Source of the DNA: Leisingera thetidis | Lineage (GTDB): Bacteria; Pseudomonadota; Alphaproteobacteria; Rhodobacterales; Rhodobacteraceae | DNA length: 64,000 bases | NCBI RefSeq assembly: GCF_025857195.1 | Contig: NZ_CP109787.1 | Span: forward strand, 3,537,001-3,601,000 | Reading direction: 5' to 3' | Shown here: in pieces, positions 18,798-27,653 of the stretch | Position numbering within the stretch: position 1 is the stretch's first letter | How the letters are laid out: every line of letters starts with the position of its first letter | The notes under the pieces: generated by a model | The model's database searches: none | What the model saw: the letters and a program-made list of their open reading frames with translations, nothing else | What the model was told of the DNA's origin: nothing | Program-made: the position numbers and the translations under genes

Positions 18798-19886
18798 ATG
18801 CAGCCGGGAACCGGAAAGCGGATTGCCTTCTACGCACCAATGAAGCCGCCGCACCACCCGGTGCCCTCCGGCGACCGCGAAATTGCCCGCAACCTGATGG
18901 GGCTGCTCAGCAGCAGCGGAGCAGACGTCCGCTTGGCCTGTGACTTGCGGACCCATGACAAACATGCAGACCCAGAACTGCAGGCCCGCCTGCGGCGGCA
19001 GGCGGCGGCGGCATCTGCAAGGCTGATCGCAGATATGCCCGAAACGGATCTCTGGGTCACATACCACAACTATTACAAGGCCCCGGATCTGATCGGCCCC
19101 GCAGTGGCGCGCGCCCGCGGCATTCCCTATGTGCAGATCGAATCCACCCGCGCCAGGAAACGGCTGACCGGCCCATGGAGCAGCTTTGCCGAAGCCGCCC
19201 ACACCGCCGCCGATGCCGCGGCGGCGATCTTCTACTTCACCGAGCAGGACCGCTTTGCGCTGGACCGCGACCGCTGCGGCAATCAGGCCCTGTCCCGTTT
19301 ACCCCCCTTCCTGCCGGCCGATGAATTGCCCGCCGCATCTGCTCTGGACGGGCCGATGCTGGCTGCCGGCATGATGCGGGCAGGCGACAAGCTGGCGTCC
19401 TACCGCATCATTGCGGAGACCCTTGCCCATATGCCCGGCGGCTGGAGGCTGGACATTGCCGGCGGCGGCCCGGCCCGCCCGGACGTGGAAGCGCTGATGG
19501 CCCCCTTTGGCAGCAAGGTCCGTTTTCTCGGCCAGCTTTCCCGCAAAGAACTGGCTGCAGCCTATGCCCGTTCCGCCCTGTTTCTGTGGCCCGGTATGAA
19601 TGAAGCCTTCGGCATGGTCTATCTTGAGGCGCAGGCGCACGGGCTGCCGGTTGTTGCCCAGAACCGGTCCGGCGTCCGGGACGTGCTGAAACCCGGCAGC
19701 TACCCGGACCCGGAGCAGGGCTCTGCTCCGCTGGCCCGCCTTGCGGGAGCCCTGCTGGCAGACCCGGAATTGCGCAAGGAGCACGCCGCGCAGGCCCGGG
19801 CGTTCATTGCCCGCAACCACCTCGCCCCGGCGGCCGCTCTGCGGTTCTGGCGCACCGTCACACCGCTGTTGGAAGGTTCCGCATGA
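18798..19886 (+). CDS. Glycosyltransferase family 4
   Basis: 362 residues. N-terminal AFYAPMKPPHHPVPSGDREIA is the acceptor side of a GT-B enzyme. The C-terminal GT4 domain has DIAGGGP near residue 217 and NEAFGMVYLEAQAHGLPVV near residue 265. It overlaps the following phosphatase gene by four bases. It is likely the second GT4 step in the same pathway, with unknown linkage. Confidence 0.84.
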   Translation: MQPGTGKRIAFYAPMKPPHHPVPSGDREIARNLMGLLSSSGADVRLACDLRTHDKHADPELQARLRRQAAAASARLIADMPETDLWVTYHNYYKAPDLIGPAVARARGIPYVQIESTRARKRLTGPWSSFAEAAHTAADAAAAIFYFTEQDRFALDRDRCGNQALSRLPPFLPADELPAASALDGPMLAAGMMRAGDKLASYRIIAETLAHMPGGWRLDIAGGGPARPDVEALMAPFGSKVRFLGQLSRKELAAAYARSALFLWPGMNEAFGMVYLEAQAHGLPVVAQNRSGVRDVLKPGSYPDPEQGSAPLARLAGALLADPELRKEHAAQARAFIARNHLAPAAALRFWRTVTPLLEGSA

Positions 19887-20467
19887 TCCGGCTCGCTCTG
19901 CTGCGCCACGGCCACACCGCCTGGAACCGCGCGGGCCGCATCCAGGGGCGCAGCGACATTCCACTGGACGAACAGGCCCGGGAGGAGCTGCGCCGCTGCA
20001 GCCTGCCCGCAGAGTGGGCGCGGGCAGACCTTTGGTCCAGCCCCCTGCAAAGGGCGGCAGAGACCGCCGAACTGGTTGCAGGCCGCCCGCCCCGCATCGC
20101 TCCCGAATTGACCGAGATGAATTGGGGAGACTGGGAGGGCCGCCACGGTCTGGACCTGAAGGCAGACCCGGACAGCGGTTTTCGCGATATCGAGGAGTGG
20201 GGCTGGCACTACCGCCCGCCCGGCGGCGAAACCCCGGCAGAGGTCTGGGCCCGCATAGACCCCTGGCTCGGCACGCTGGCACAGGATACGGTTGCGGTGT
20301 GCCATATCGGCATCATGCGGATGATCCTGGCCCGGGCGCATGGCTGGGATTTTCAGGGCCCTGCCCCGTTCCGCATCAAGCGCAACCGCCTGTTTGTGCT
20401 CGAAATCGACGGTCCCGCCCTTATCCCCTGGACGGAACCCGTGCGGCTGATTCGCGAGGAAACGTGA
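19883..20467 (+). CDS. Histidine phosphatase family protein
   Basis: 194 residues. The catalytic RHG motif is at residues 8-10 in LLRHGHTAWN and the second conserved histidine near residue 140 is in VCHIG. The fold covers phosphoglycerate mutase-like phosphatases such as CobC and GpgP. Inside a glycosyltransferase operon a sugar-phosphate or glycosyl-phosphoglycerate substrate is more likely than cobalamin precursors, but this is inference. The stop overlaps the next ATG by one base. Confidence 0.86.
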   Translation: MIRLALLRHGHTAWNRAGRIQGRSDIPLDEQAREELRRCSLPAEWARADLWSSPLQRAAETAELVAGRPPRIAPELTEMNWGDWEGRHGLDLKADPDSGFRDIEEWGWHYRPPGGETPAEVWARIDPWLGTLAQDTVAVCHIGIMRMILARAHGWDFQGPAPFRIKRNRLFVLEIDGPALIPWTEPVRLIREET

Positions 20468-21603
20468 TGAAAACCCTGATCGCCGTCACTCATCTGCTGG
20501 GCACCGGGCATTTGTCCCGCGCGCTGACACTCGCACGTGCCTTCGCGGCTGCCGGACATCAGGTTCGCGTCGTCTCGGGCGGGTTCCCGGCGCCGCAGCT
20601 CAACGCGGACGGGGTCGCTGTGACCCAGCTGCCGCCGCTGCGCTCTGACGGGGTGGATTTCACCCGGTTGCTGGGGGAGGACGGGTATCCGGCAGATGGA
20701 AGCTACCTGGGGCGCCGCCAGGCCGCGGTGTGTGCTGCGCTGCGGGACATGCAACCCGATGTGCTGATTACCGAGCTCTACCCCTTTGGCCGCCGCTCCC
20801 TGCGCCAGGAGTTCCTTGCACTGCTTGAAGCCGCCCGCGCGATGCCCCGGCCCCCGGTGGTGCTGTCGTCGATCCGCGACATCCTCGCGCCGCCATCCAA
20901 ACCGGAGAAGGCCGAAAAGACCGACGCGGTGATCGGCCGCTTCTACGACGCGGTGCTGGTCCACTCCGACCCGGCCGCCACGCGGCTCGATACCAGCTGG
21001 CCCGTCTCGGAGATGCTGGCCGCCAAGCTGCGCTATACCGGCTATGTCGCGCCTTCCGCGGCCGGCCCCCACCCGGAACAGGCAGGCCGCGGCGAAGTTC
21101 TGGTCAGTGCGGGCGGCGGCAGCGTCGGAACGCCGCTCTACCGGGCGGCGCTGGACGCCGCCAGACTGATGCCGGACACCCCCTGGCGCCTGCTGGTGGG
21201 CGGCGCCGACGCGGCGGACCGGATTGCTGGATTTTCCGCCGCGGGCTCCCCCGCCGTCCTTGAACCCGCGCGCAAGGATTTCCGCCAGATGCTCTCCCAT
21301 GCGGCGGCCTCCGTCAGCATGTGCGGGTACAACACCGCGCTGGACCTTTTGCAGGCCGGAACCCCTGCGGTGCTGGTGCCCTTCGATGCCGGAAACGAGA
21401 CCGAACAGGGCCTGCGCGCCGCCAGCCTTGCCCCGCTGAACGGCTTTGAGGTGGTCAAAACCGCGGCCCTCACCCCCACTGCGCTATGCGCTGCGGTCAA
21501 AGCGGCATTGCGCGCGCCGCCGCGGGTGGCAGGCGGTTTCCGGTTTGACGGCGCTGCCCGGACCGTGGAGATTGCTGCGGAACTGGCAGGAGGGCGCGGA
21601 TGA
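20467..21603 (+). CDS. Glycosyltransferase, second COG4671/MurG-like protein
   Basis: 378 residues. It starts MKTLIAVTHLLGTGHLSRAL with the GxGHLSRA loop at residues 12-19. The C-terminal VSMCGYNTALDLLQAGTPAV block near residue 282 resembles the equivalent block of the protein encoded at 16324. The pair suggests ancient duplication and two related transfer steps. A 620-codon frame covers this region, but its earlier part is only a shadow of the phosphatase gene. The 3' end overlaps the deacetylase-like gene by four bases. Confidence 0.82.
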   Translation: MKTLIAVTHLLGTGHLSRALTLARAFAAAGHQVRVVSGGFPAPQLNADGVAVTQLPPLRSDGVDFTRLLGEDGYPADGSYLGRRQAAVCAALRDMQPDVLITELYPFGRRSLRQEFLALLEAARAMPRPPVVLSSIRDILAPPSKPEKAEKTDAVIGRFYDAVLVHSDPAATRLDTSWPVSEMLAAKLRYTGYVAPSAAGPHPEQAGRGEVLVSAGGGSVGTPLYRAALDAARLMPDTPWRLLVGGADAADRIAGFSAAGSPAVLEPARKDFRQMLSHAAASVSMCGYNTALDLLQAGTPAVLVPFDAGNETEQGLRAASLAPLNGFEVVKTAALTPTALCAAVKAALRAPPRVAGGFRFDGAARTVEIAAELAGGRG

Positions 21604-22358
21604 CATTGGACTGGAGCGGACTGAACCGGGAGCTGGAACACTGGCAGGAGGCGGGACTGACCCTGCCCTTGTGGTGGCGGGACGACGACGCAATGTCCCA
21701 CTCGACCGAACTGGAACGCCTTGCTGCACTGTCCGCCCGCCTTGATCTGCCCGTGCATGTTGCCGTCATTCCGCATGGCGCCACGCCCGATCTTGGCCGT
21801 TTTGCCGCCGCCAATCCGCAGCTGATCCCGGTGGTGCATGGCTGGTCCCATCAGAACCACGCCCCCGCCGGAGAAAAGAAGGCTGAATTCGGCGCGCACC
21901 GCCCGCTGGAGGAAATGCTGGAGGACGCCGAACGCGGCCTGAGCACGCTGCAGGAGTTGTTCGGCGCCAGCCTGCGGGCGATGTTCGTGCCGCCCTGGAA
22001 CCGCATCAGCCCGGACATGCTGACCTGGCTGGCCGGCTCCGGATACACGGCCATCTCCACCTTCACTCCCCGCAAATCCGCAAAACCTGCCCCCGGCCTG
22101 CTGCGGGTGAACACCCATCTGGATCCGGTCGACTGGAAAGGGAGCCGCAGCCTGCTTCCGCCGGAGCAGCTGATTGCCCAGGTTGCCCGCCAGCTGCGCG
22201 ACCGCCGCACCGGCGAAGCGGACAACGGCGAACCTTACGGCCTGCTGACCCATCACCTGGTGCATGACACGGCCACCTGGGACTTCATCGCCGCGCTTGC
22301 TAGACGCCTGCTAGACGGCCCCGCCGAAGCCTGGATCTATGATGAGAGGATGTCCTGA
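21600..22358 (+). CDS. Polysaccharide-deacetylase-fold protein
   Basis: 252 residues. It shows WWRDDDA (Asp 28-30) and HGWSHQNH (His 80, 84, 87), matching the D...HxxxH metal site of NodB-type carbohydrate esterases, then FVPPWNR near residue 126. No signal peptide is seen, so it should act in the cytoplasm, unlike most peptidoglycan or chitin deacetylases. It may de-N-acetylate a sugar or glycolipid intermediate built by the neighbouring transferases. The substrate is unknown. Confidence 0.8.
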   Translation: MTLDWSGLNRELEHWQEAGLTLPLWWRDDDAMSHSTELERLAALSARLDLPVHVAVIPHGATPDLGRFAAANPQLIPVVHGWSHQNHAPAGEKKAEFGAHRPLEEMLEDAERGLSTLQELFGASLRAMFVPPWNRISPDMLTWLAGSGYTAISTFTPRKSAKPAPGLLRVNTHLDPVDWKGSRSLLPPEQLIAQVARQLRDRRTGEADNGEPYGLLTHHLVHDTATWDFIAALARRLLDGPAEAWIYDERMS

Positions 22359-22838
22359 ATGAGCCGCCTGGATTCAATGCTCCGCCGCCTCACCGCCCAG
22401 CGCAACGGGTTGAACTGGGCCGCAGAGCAAGTCAGCGCACTGGGTGGCGACGTGCTGGACATGGGACTTGGCAACGGGCGCACCTATGACCATCTGCGCG
22501 AAACCCTGCCGGACCGGCGCATCTGGGTGATCGACCGGGTGCTGCAGTGCCACCCGTCCTGCGTGCCGCCTGAACAGGATTTCCTGCAGGGCGAGGCAAA
22601 ACCGATGCTGGAACGGCTTGCCTCCGAAGGCCGGAAGATCGCCCTGGCGCATTATGATTTCGGGTTCGGGATCAAGGAGAAGGACGTTGCCGAAGCCGCC
22701 GCCCTGTCGCCTGCCATAGCCCGTGTCATGGCCCCCGGCGGCCTCATCGTCTCGGGCCAGCCGCTGGCAGAATTCGAGGAGCTGGACGGACCGGCAGGCA
22801 TCGCCCCCGGGCGCTACATGTTCTACCGGGCCGGCTGA
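22359..22838 (+). CDS. Class I SAM-dependent methyltransferase-like protein
   Basis: 159 residues, short for the class. Motif I is VLDMGLGNGRTYDHL at about residues 32-46 and an acidic residue follows in WVIDRV. It begins one base after the stop of the deacetylase-like gene and ends the operon. It could cap the glycan product by methylation. The small size leaves little room for a substrate domain. Confidence 0.72.
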   Translation: MSRLDSMLRRLTAQRNGLNWAAEQVSALGGDVLDMGLGNGRTYDHLRETLPDRRIWVIDRVLQCHPSCVPPEQDFLQGEAKPMLERLASEGRKIALAHYDFGFGIKEKDVAEAAALSPAIARVMAPGGLIVSGQPLAEFEELDGPAGIAPGRYMFYRAG

Positions 22839-22865
22839 AACCGGCCCGGGCCCCAGGGCCAGGCA

Positions 22866-22890
22866 GCGCCCGCCCGGAACGGCCGGGCGC
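22866..22890. terminator. GC-rich hairpin between convergent genes
   Basis: Arms GCGCCCG (22866-22872) and CGGGCGC (22884-22890) with further pairing inside, between the end of the glycosyltransferase operon and the end of phnM. There is no proper T-run, so termination is uncertain. Confidence 0.35.
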
Positions 22891-22916
22891 TTCACCGCTT
22901 CCGTCCGCCCGGCGTC

Positions 22917-24059
22917 TCAGGCCACCCGCAGCCCGCGCGACCAGACCCCGCGCAGCGCCGCTACACCTGCTGTCTCCCGGAACCGTATCAGGTCGGCGCG
23001 CTTGCCGATTTCCAGCCGGCCGCGATCGTCCAGGCCCACCGCACCGGCAGGGGCATGGGTCACTGTGCCCAGACCGCGGGCCATGTCGCCCCACAGCCCG
23101 CCCAGCCGGATCGCCGCCATCAGAAGAGCAGCCGGCACGTAATCCGATGACAGGATATCCAGCAGTTCCAGTTCCGCCAGTTCATGCGCCGCGACATTGC
23201 CGGAATGCGAACCGCCCCGGATCAGGTTGGGCGCGCCCATCATCACCTTGATGCCATGGGCATGACAGGCCTGCGCCGCCTCTGCCGTGGTCGGGAATTC
23301 GGCCAGGCGGATACCGTGCCCGGCCGAAACCGCCACCTGCCCTGCCGTGGTGTCATCGTGGCTCGCCAGCACCGCGCCGAACCGCTTGGCCGCCTTCACC
23401 GCCTCCGCTTCATGCAGGTCGCCATATGTGTCGCGCAGCTCCTTCAGATGCGCGATATGGGCTTGGAATGCGGCGTCATCGAACCCGTGCTTGCCCTTCA
23501 CATACTGTTCCAGCTTGGAAATGTCCCGGAACTGCCGCTGCCCCGGCGTGTGATCCATCAGGGAGACCAGGCCGACCCGGTCGGCGGCGCCGAAAGCCTC
23601 CAGCTCCTCCACCAGCGAGTCCGAGCACACTTCGGCCCGCAAGTGCAGGAAATGCGAGATCTTCAGCGCGTCCGCAGCTCTCAGCTCCAGCAGTTCGCTG
23701 GCCAGCCCGCGGGCATAGGCGCCGTAGCGGCTTTCCTTGCGGCTGATCGAGCCCACCCGCATTGCATCAAACACCGTGGTGATGCCCGTGCCGGCCAGTT
23801 CCGCATCATGCGCAATGATCGCGCTGGCATGCGGCCAGTTCACCTTGGGCCGCGGCTGTATATGGCGCTCGAGATTGTCGGTGTGCAGCTCAACCAGGCC
23901 CGGGCTGACATAGTCGCCGTCACAGTCGACAGCCCCCGGCGGCACCGAAGTTCCTCCGGCAATATCGGCAATCTCGCCGCCTGCGATCTTCACGCTGCCG
24001 ATCCGGGTCTCGTGCGGAAGCACCAGCGTGGCATTGGCAAGGATCAAGTCTTCTGTCAT
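22917..24059 (-). CDS. phnM: Ribose 1-methylphosphonate 5-triphosphate diphosphohydrolase
   Basis: 380 residues, the usual PhnM length. It is an amidohydrolase-fold enzyme that removes pyrophosphate from alpha-D-ribose 1-methylphosphonate 5-triphosphate, giving the substrate of PhnJ. VELHTDNLERHIQPRP near residue 57 carries the family metal-binding residues. It is separated from the main phn operon and divergent from the DUF1045 gene across 50 bases. Confidence 0.93.
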   Translation of the reverse strand: MTEDLILANATLVLPHETRIGSVKIAGGEIADIAGGTSVPPGAVDCDGDYVSPGLVELHTDNLERHIQPRPKVNWPHASAIIAHDAELAGTGITTVFDAMRVGSISRKESRYGAYARGLASELLELRAADALKISHFLHLRAEVCSDSLVEELEAFGAADRVGLVSLMDHTPGQRQFRDISKLEQYVKGKHGFDDAAFQAHIAHLKELRDTYGDLHEAEAVKAAKRFGAVLASHDDTTAGQVAVSAGHGIRLAEFPTTAEAAQACHAHGIKVMMGAPNLIRGGSHSGNVAAHELAELELLDILSSDYVPAALLMAAIRLGGLWGDMARGLGTVTHAPAGAVGLDDRGRLEIGKRADLIRFRETAGVAALRGVWSRGLRVA

Positions 24060-24109
24060 CTGAACTTCACATCTTTCGAGCTATGGAAGGCCACGTTTAG
24101 GAGGCCAAT

Positions 24110-24793
24110 GTGACATTCACGCGATACGCGATCTATTTCGTTCCCCCCGCCGATGCCCAGTGGAGCCGTTACGCCGCCAGCTGGCTGGGCTGGGACATGG
24201 AGGCCGGGTGCGGGCTGACCCATCCGGCAGAGACCGGGCTGGACATCGCGGCGATTACCAGCGTGCCGCGAAAATACGGGCTGCATGCGACGCTGAAGCC
24301 GCCGATGCGCCTTGCCGGCGGGCAAAGCCAAGCGACGCTGGAAGACGCCTGCGCAGCGCTGGCTGCCGCGCAGCAGCCAGTTGCGCTGGAGGGGCTGCAC
24401 CTTGCCCGGCTGGGCCGCTTTCTGGCGCTGTGCCCCTCCGGCGGGGTGACAGGCCTGAACGCCCTGGCCGCCGCCTGCGTGACGGATCTGGACCGGTTCC
24501 GCGCGCCGCAGACGGAGGCTGAACTGGAGCGCCGCCGCGCCGCCGGGCTGAGCCCGGAGCAGGAAAAGAACCTGTCCCGCTGGGGCTACCCTTATGTGCT
24601 GGAGCAATTCCGTTTCCATATCACGCTGACCGGCAAACTGCCCAAGTCCCAGCTGCCCGCAGTGGAAAACGCCCTCGACGCGCATCTGATCCCCCTGCTG
24701 CCAGCGCCGTTTGAGATCCGCGATCTGGCGCTGGCCGGCGAGGCGCCGGATGGGCGGTTTCACCTGATCCAACGCTATCCCCTTTCCGCCTGA
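24110..24793 (+). CDS. DUF1045 phosphonate-locus protein with two HxTL motifs
   Basis: 227 residues, matching the DUF1045 family repeatedly found in alphaproteobacterial phn loci and of unproven function. Two motifs, HATL at residues 59-62 and HITL at 170-173, have the spacing of 2H phosphoesterases, which open cyclic phosphates. No phnP is present in this window. That enzyme hydrolyses 5-phosphoribosyl 1,2-cyclic phosphate between PhnJ and PhnN, so this protein is a candidate replacement (inference). The start is GTG at 24110 with GGAGG five bases upstream. The 3' end overlaps the end of phnN by 19 bases on the opposite strand. Confidence 0.82.
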   Translation: MTFTRYAIYFVPPADAQWSRYAASWLGWDMEAGCGLTHPAETGLDIAAITSVPRKYGLHATLKPPMRLAGGQSQATLEDACAALAAAQQPVALEGLHLARLGRFLALCPSGGVTGLNALAAACVTDLDRFRAPQTEAELERRRAAGLSPEQEKNLSRWGYPYVLEQFRFHITLTGKLPKSQLPAVENALDAHLIPLLPAPFEIRDLALAGEAPDGRFHLIQRYPLSA

Positions 24794-25335
24794 AGCGCTG
24801 TCAGCGCGGTATTCACCGCCGCGCTGAGCGCACCGCTGTTGTCGATTTCGCAGACATTGCGCAGCCCCTCGGGCAGCGGCATAGCCGCCCGCGCCAGCCG
24901 CCGCCGGACCTCATCGGCACCCTCCCGCCCGCGCGATGCGAGCCGCCGGGCCAGCACATCCGGCCGGGCGGTGACCGACAGCACGATCAGGCCGCCGAAC
25001 ACCTCCTGCGCTTCCAGCAGCACCCCGCGGGAGAGGTTCACGAGAACGCCGCCTGCCCCTTGCCGCAACTTTTCAATGTCGCGCGGGATGCCATAATGCA
25101 GCCCGTGCGCCTGCCAGTGCAGGGCAAAAACACCGCTTTCCGACAACGCCGAAAACTCGGCCCCGGTTACCGGCTGGTAGTCCTCGCCGCCCGCCTCCGG
25201 CGCGCGGGTGATGACCCGCCGCATGATCTGCAGGCCCGGCCCGGAGACCGCAAGCGCCGACATCAGGCTGTCCTTGCCGACACCGGACGGGCCGACCACG
25301 GCGATCACCGGCCCTTTTGCGGCGCCGCCGGTCAT
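24775..25335 (-). CDS. phnN: Ribose 1,5-bisphosphokinase
   Basis: 186 residues, guanylate-kinase-like fold, with Walker A GPSGVGKDS at residues 15-23. It phosphorylates ribose 1,5-bisphosphate to PRPP, the last step of the C-P lyase pathway. Its ATG overlaps the phnL stop by four bases, so it ends the phnG-to-phnN transcription unit. Confidence 0.92.
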   Translation of the reverse strand: MTGGAAKGPVIAVVGPSGVGKDSLMSALAVSGPGLQIMRRVITRAPEAGGEDYQPVTGAEFSALSESGVFALHWQAHGLHYGIPRDIEKLRQGAGGVLVNLSRGVLLEAQEVFGGLIVLSVTARPDVLARRLASRGREGADEVRRRLARAAMPLPEGLRNVCEIDNSGALSAAVNTALTALQAERG

Positions 25336-26015
25336 GCGGCGCTCCGGGGAGTGAAGGCCGAAACATCGATAAACCTGTCACAGACCTGTTCGCGGGCGGC
25401 CTCGTCATGGAAGATGCCGACGATGGCCGCGCCGCGCGCCTTGGCGCCCTCGATCAGGCTCAGCACCGTGGCGCGGTTTTGCGCGTCAAGGCTGGCGGTG
25501 GGCTCGTCCAGCAGCAGCGCCGGGTAGTCATGGGCAAAGCCGCGGGCGATGTTCACCCGCTGCTGCTCGCCGCCGGAAAAGGTTGTCGGGCTGAGGCTCC
25601 AGAGCCGTTCGGGGATATTCAGCTGCGCCAGCAGCGAGGCTGCCTTGTCCCGCGCCTGTCCCAGCGGCGTGCCCACGGCCAGCAGCGGCTCTGCCACCAC
25701 GTCCAGCGCCGGCACCCGCGGCACCACCCGCAGGAACTGGCTGACATAACCCAGCGTCCGGCGCCGGAGCTCCAGAATCTCGCGCGGCTCGGCCCTGGCG
25801 ACATCGACGCCGCCGACCACAACACTTCCCGAGGCCGTCAGGTAGTTGCCGTAGATCACCCGCATCAGGGTGGATTTCCCCGCGCCGGACGCCCCCGTCA
25901 GCCCGGCGCATTCGCCGGGCTGCACGCTCAGGCTGGCGTGTTCCATCACCGGGATTACCGCGCCGCCCTGATTGTGCAGGGTAAAGCTCTTGCTCACGTT
26001 CTTCAGTTCGATCAT
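25332..26015 (-). CDS. phnL: C-P lyase complex ABC-type ATPase PhnL
   Basis: 227 residues. It has an ABC ATPase domain with GASGAGKSTLMRVIYG, signature FSGGEQQRVN and LLLDEPTASLD. PhnL works with PhnI, G and H in making the ribose 1-phosphonate 5-triphosphate intermediate rather than in transport. The start is taken as the ATG at 26015, which begins the conserved MIELKNVSKSF. A non-conserved nine-residue extension to 26042 is possible. Confidence 0.92.
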   Translation of the reverse strand: MIELKNVSKSFTLHNQGGAVIPVMEHASLSVQPGECAGLTGASGAGKSTLMRVIYGNYLTASGSVVVGGVDVARAEPREILELRRRTLGYVSQFLRVVPRVPALDVVAEPLLAVGTPLGQARDKAASLLAQLNIPERLWSLSPTTFSGGEQQRVNIARGFAHDYPALLLDEPTASLDAQNRATVLSLIEGAKARGAAIVGIFHDEAAREQVCDRFIDVSAFTPRSAA

Positions 26016-26025
26016 CTCGCCACCC

Positions 26026-26799
26026 TCAGACTTGCAGCACACTGGAGACCAGCAGCTGGGTATAGCCGTGCTGCGGATCGTCCAGCACCTGGTCGGTCAG
26101 CCCGCTTTCCACCACATGGCCGTCCTTCATCACCATCAGCCGGTCGGCCAAAAGCCGCACCACCGCCAGATCATGGGTGACGATGATGGCGCTGAGGCCC
26201 ATTTCGCGCACCAGGCCGCGCAGCAGGTCCAGAAGGCGCGCCTGCACCGACACATCCAGCCCGCCGGTCGGTTCATCCATGAACACCAGCCGCGGCCCCG
26301 TAACCAGGTTCCGGGCGATCTGCAGACGCTGCTGCATGCCGCCCGAAAACGCCGAGGGCCGGTCATCGATGCGGCTGTCCGCAATTTCCACCCGGCCCAG
26401 CCAGTCGGCGGCACGTTCGCGGATCGCGCCGTAGTGCCGGTCACCCACGGCCATCAGCCGCTCTCCAATGTTGCCGCCGGCGCTGACGGACATCCGCAGC
26501 CCGTCGCGGGCATGCTGGTGCACAAAGGCCCAGTCGGTCCGGCTCAGCATCCGCCGTTCGGGTTCGGACATGGTCACGGTGTCCACCGGCCCGTCCGTCC
26601 GGGTGTCAAAGGTCACCTTGCCCCGGTCCGGTGTCAAATGTCCCGCCAGGCTGTTCAGCAGAGTTGATTTGCCCGATCCGCTTTCACCGACAATCCCCAT
26701 CACCTCGCCGGGGTCGAGATCAAAGCTCACATCCGTGCACCCGATCCGCGCGCCGTAGAACTTGGCGACGTTCTTCACTTGCAGCAATGGTGTCATCAC
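26026..26799 (-). CDS. phnK: C-P lyase complex ABC-type ATPase PhnK
   Basis: 257 residues. Walker A GESGSGKSTLLNSLAG is near residue 37, the signature FSGGMQQRLQ near 152 and VFMDEPTGGLD follows. PhnK docks on the PhnGHIJ core complex and is needed for phosphonate use. It overlaps phnJ by four bases and is ten bases from phnL. Confidence 0.93.
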   Translation of the reverse strand: MMTPLLQVKNVAKFYGARIGCTDVSFDLDPGEVMGIVGESGSGKSTLLNSLAGHLTPDRGKVTFDTRTDGPVDTVTMSEPERRMLSRTDWAFVHQHARDGLRMSVSAGGNIGERLMAVGDRHYGAIRERAADWLGRVEIADSRIDDRPSAFSGGMQQRLQIARNLVTGPRLVFMDEPTGGLDVSVQARLLDLLRGLVREMGLSAIIVTHDLAVVRLLADRLMVMKDGHVVESGLTDQVLDDPQHGYTQLLVSSVLQV

Positions 26800-27653
26800 G
26801 CGGCCTCCTCACCCAGGCGGCCGCTGTGGCCTGCCTCGCGCCGTGACCGGCAGTAATCGGTATCCGAGCAGACAAACATCCGGTTGCCTGCATCATCCAG
26901 GATCACCTCGTCCAGATAGCTGTCCTCTGCCGCGCACAGATCGCAGGGGTGATCGGCCTTGGAGGCTTCAAACGGGTAATCCTCGAAGTCCAGCGAAACG
27001 ACCCGCGTGTAAGGGGGAACGGCGTAAATGCGCTGCTCCCGGCCTGCGCCGAACAGCTGGATTGCCGCCATCTCCATCTTGGGGTTGTCGAATTTCGGGA
27101 TAGGCGACGGGTCCATGACATAGCGCCCCTCCACCTTCACCGGATAGGCGTAGGCCGTGGCAATTGCACCGTGCTGGCTGATGTCCTCGTAAAGTTTCAC
27201 GTGCATCAGCCCGTATTCCTGAAGGGCGTGCATCTTGCGGGTCTCGGTTTCCCGCGGCTCCAGAAAGCGCAGCGGCTCCGGGATCGGCACCTGATAGACC
27301 AGAATCTGATCTTCGCTCAGTTCCGCCTCGGGGATACGGTGGCGGGTCTGGATGATGCTGGCCTTCTCTGTTTCTTCAGTGGTTGCAACGCCCGCTGTTT
27401 TTTCAAAGAACTTGCGGATCGAGACCGCGTTGGTGGTGTCATCGGCGCCTTGGTCTATCACTTTCAGCGTGTCGTCCGGCGTCAGCGTTGCCGCCGAGAC
27501 CTGCACGCCACCGGTGCCCCAGCCATAAGGCATCGGCATCTCCCGGCTGGCAAAGGGCACCTGATAGCCCGGCACAGCGAGCCCCTTGAGGATCGCCCGG
27601 CGGATCATCCGCTTGGTCTGCTCATCCAGATAGGCAAAATTGTAGTCGCTCAT
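26796..27653 (-). CDS. phnJ: Alpha-D-ribose 1-methylphosphonate 5-phosphate C-P lyase
   Basis: 285 residues. This is the radical-SAM enzyme that breaks the carbon-phosphorus bond, releasing methane or another alkane and 5-phosphoribosyl 1,2-cyclic phosphate. The iron-sulfur cysteines are present near the C-terminus: HPCDLC around residues 237-240 and the pair in FVCSDTDYC around 262-268. The core starts at the usual YNFAYLDEQTKRMIRR. It overlaps phnI and phnK by four bases each. Confidence 0.95.
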   Translation of the reverse strand: MSDYNFAYLDEQTKRMIRRAILKGLAVPGYQVPFASREMPMPYGWGTGGVQVSAATLTPDDTLKVIDQGADDTTNAVSIRKFFEKTAGVATTEETEKASIIQTRHRIPEAELSEDQILVYQVPIPEPLRFLEPRETETRKMHALQEYGLMHVKLYEDISQHGAIATAYAYPVKVEGRYVMDPSPIPKFDNPKMEMAAIQLFGAGREQRIYAVPPYTRVVSLDFEDYPFEASKADHPCDLCAAEDSYLDEVILDDAGNRMFVCSDTDYCRSRREAGHSGRLGEEAA

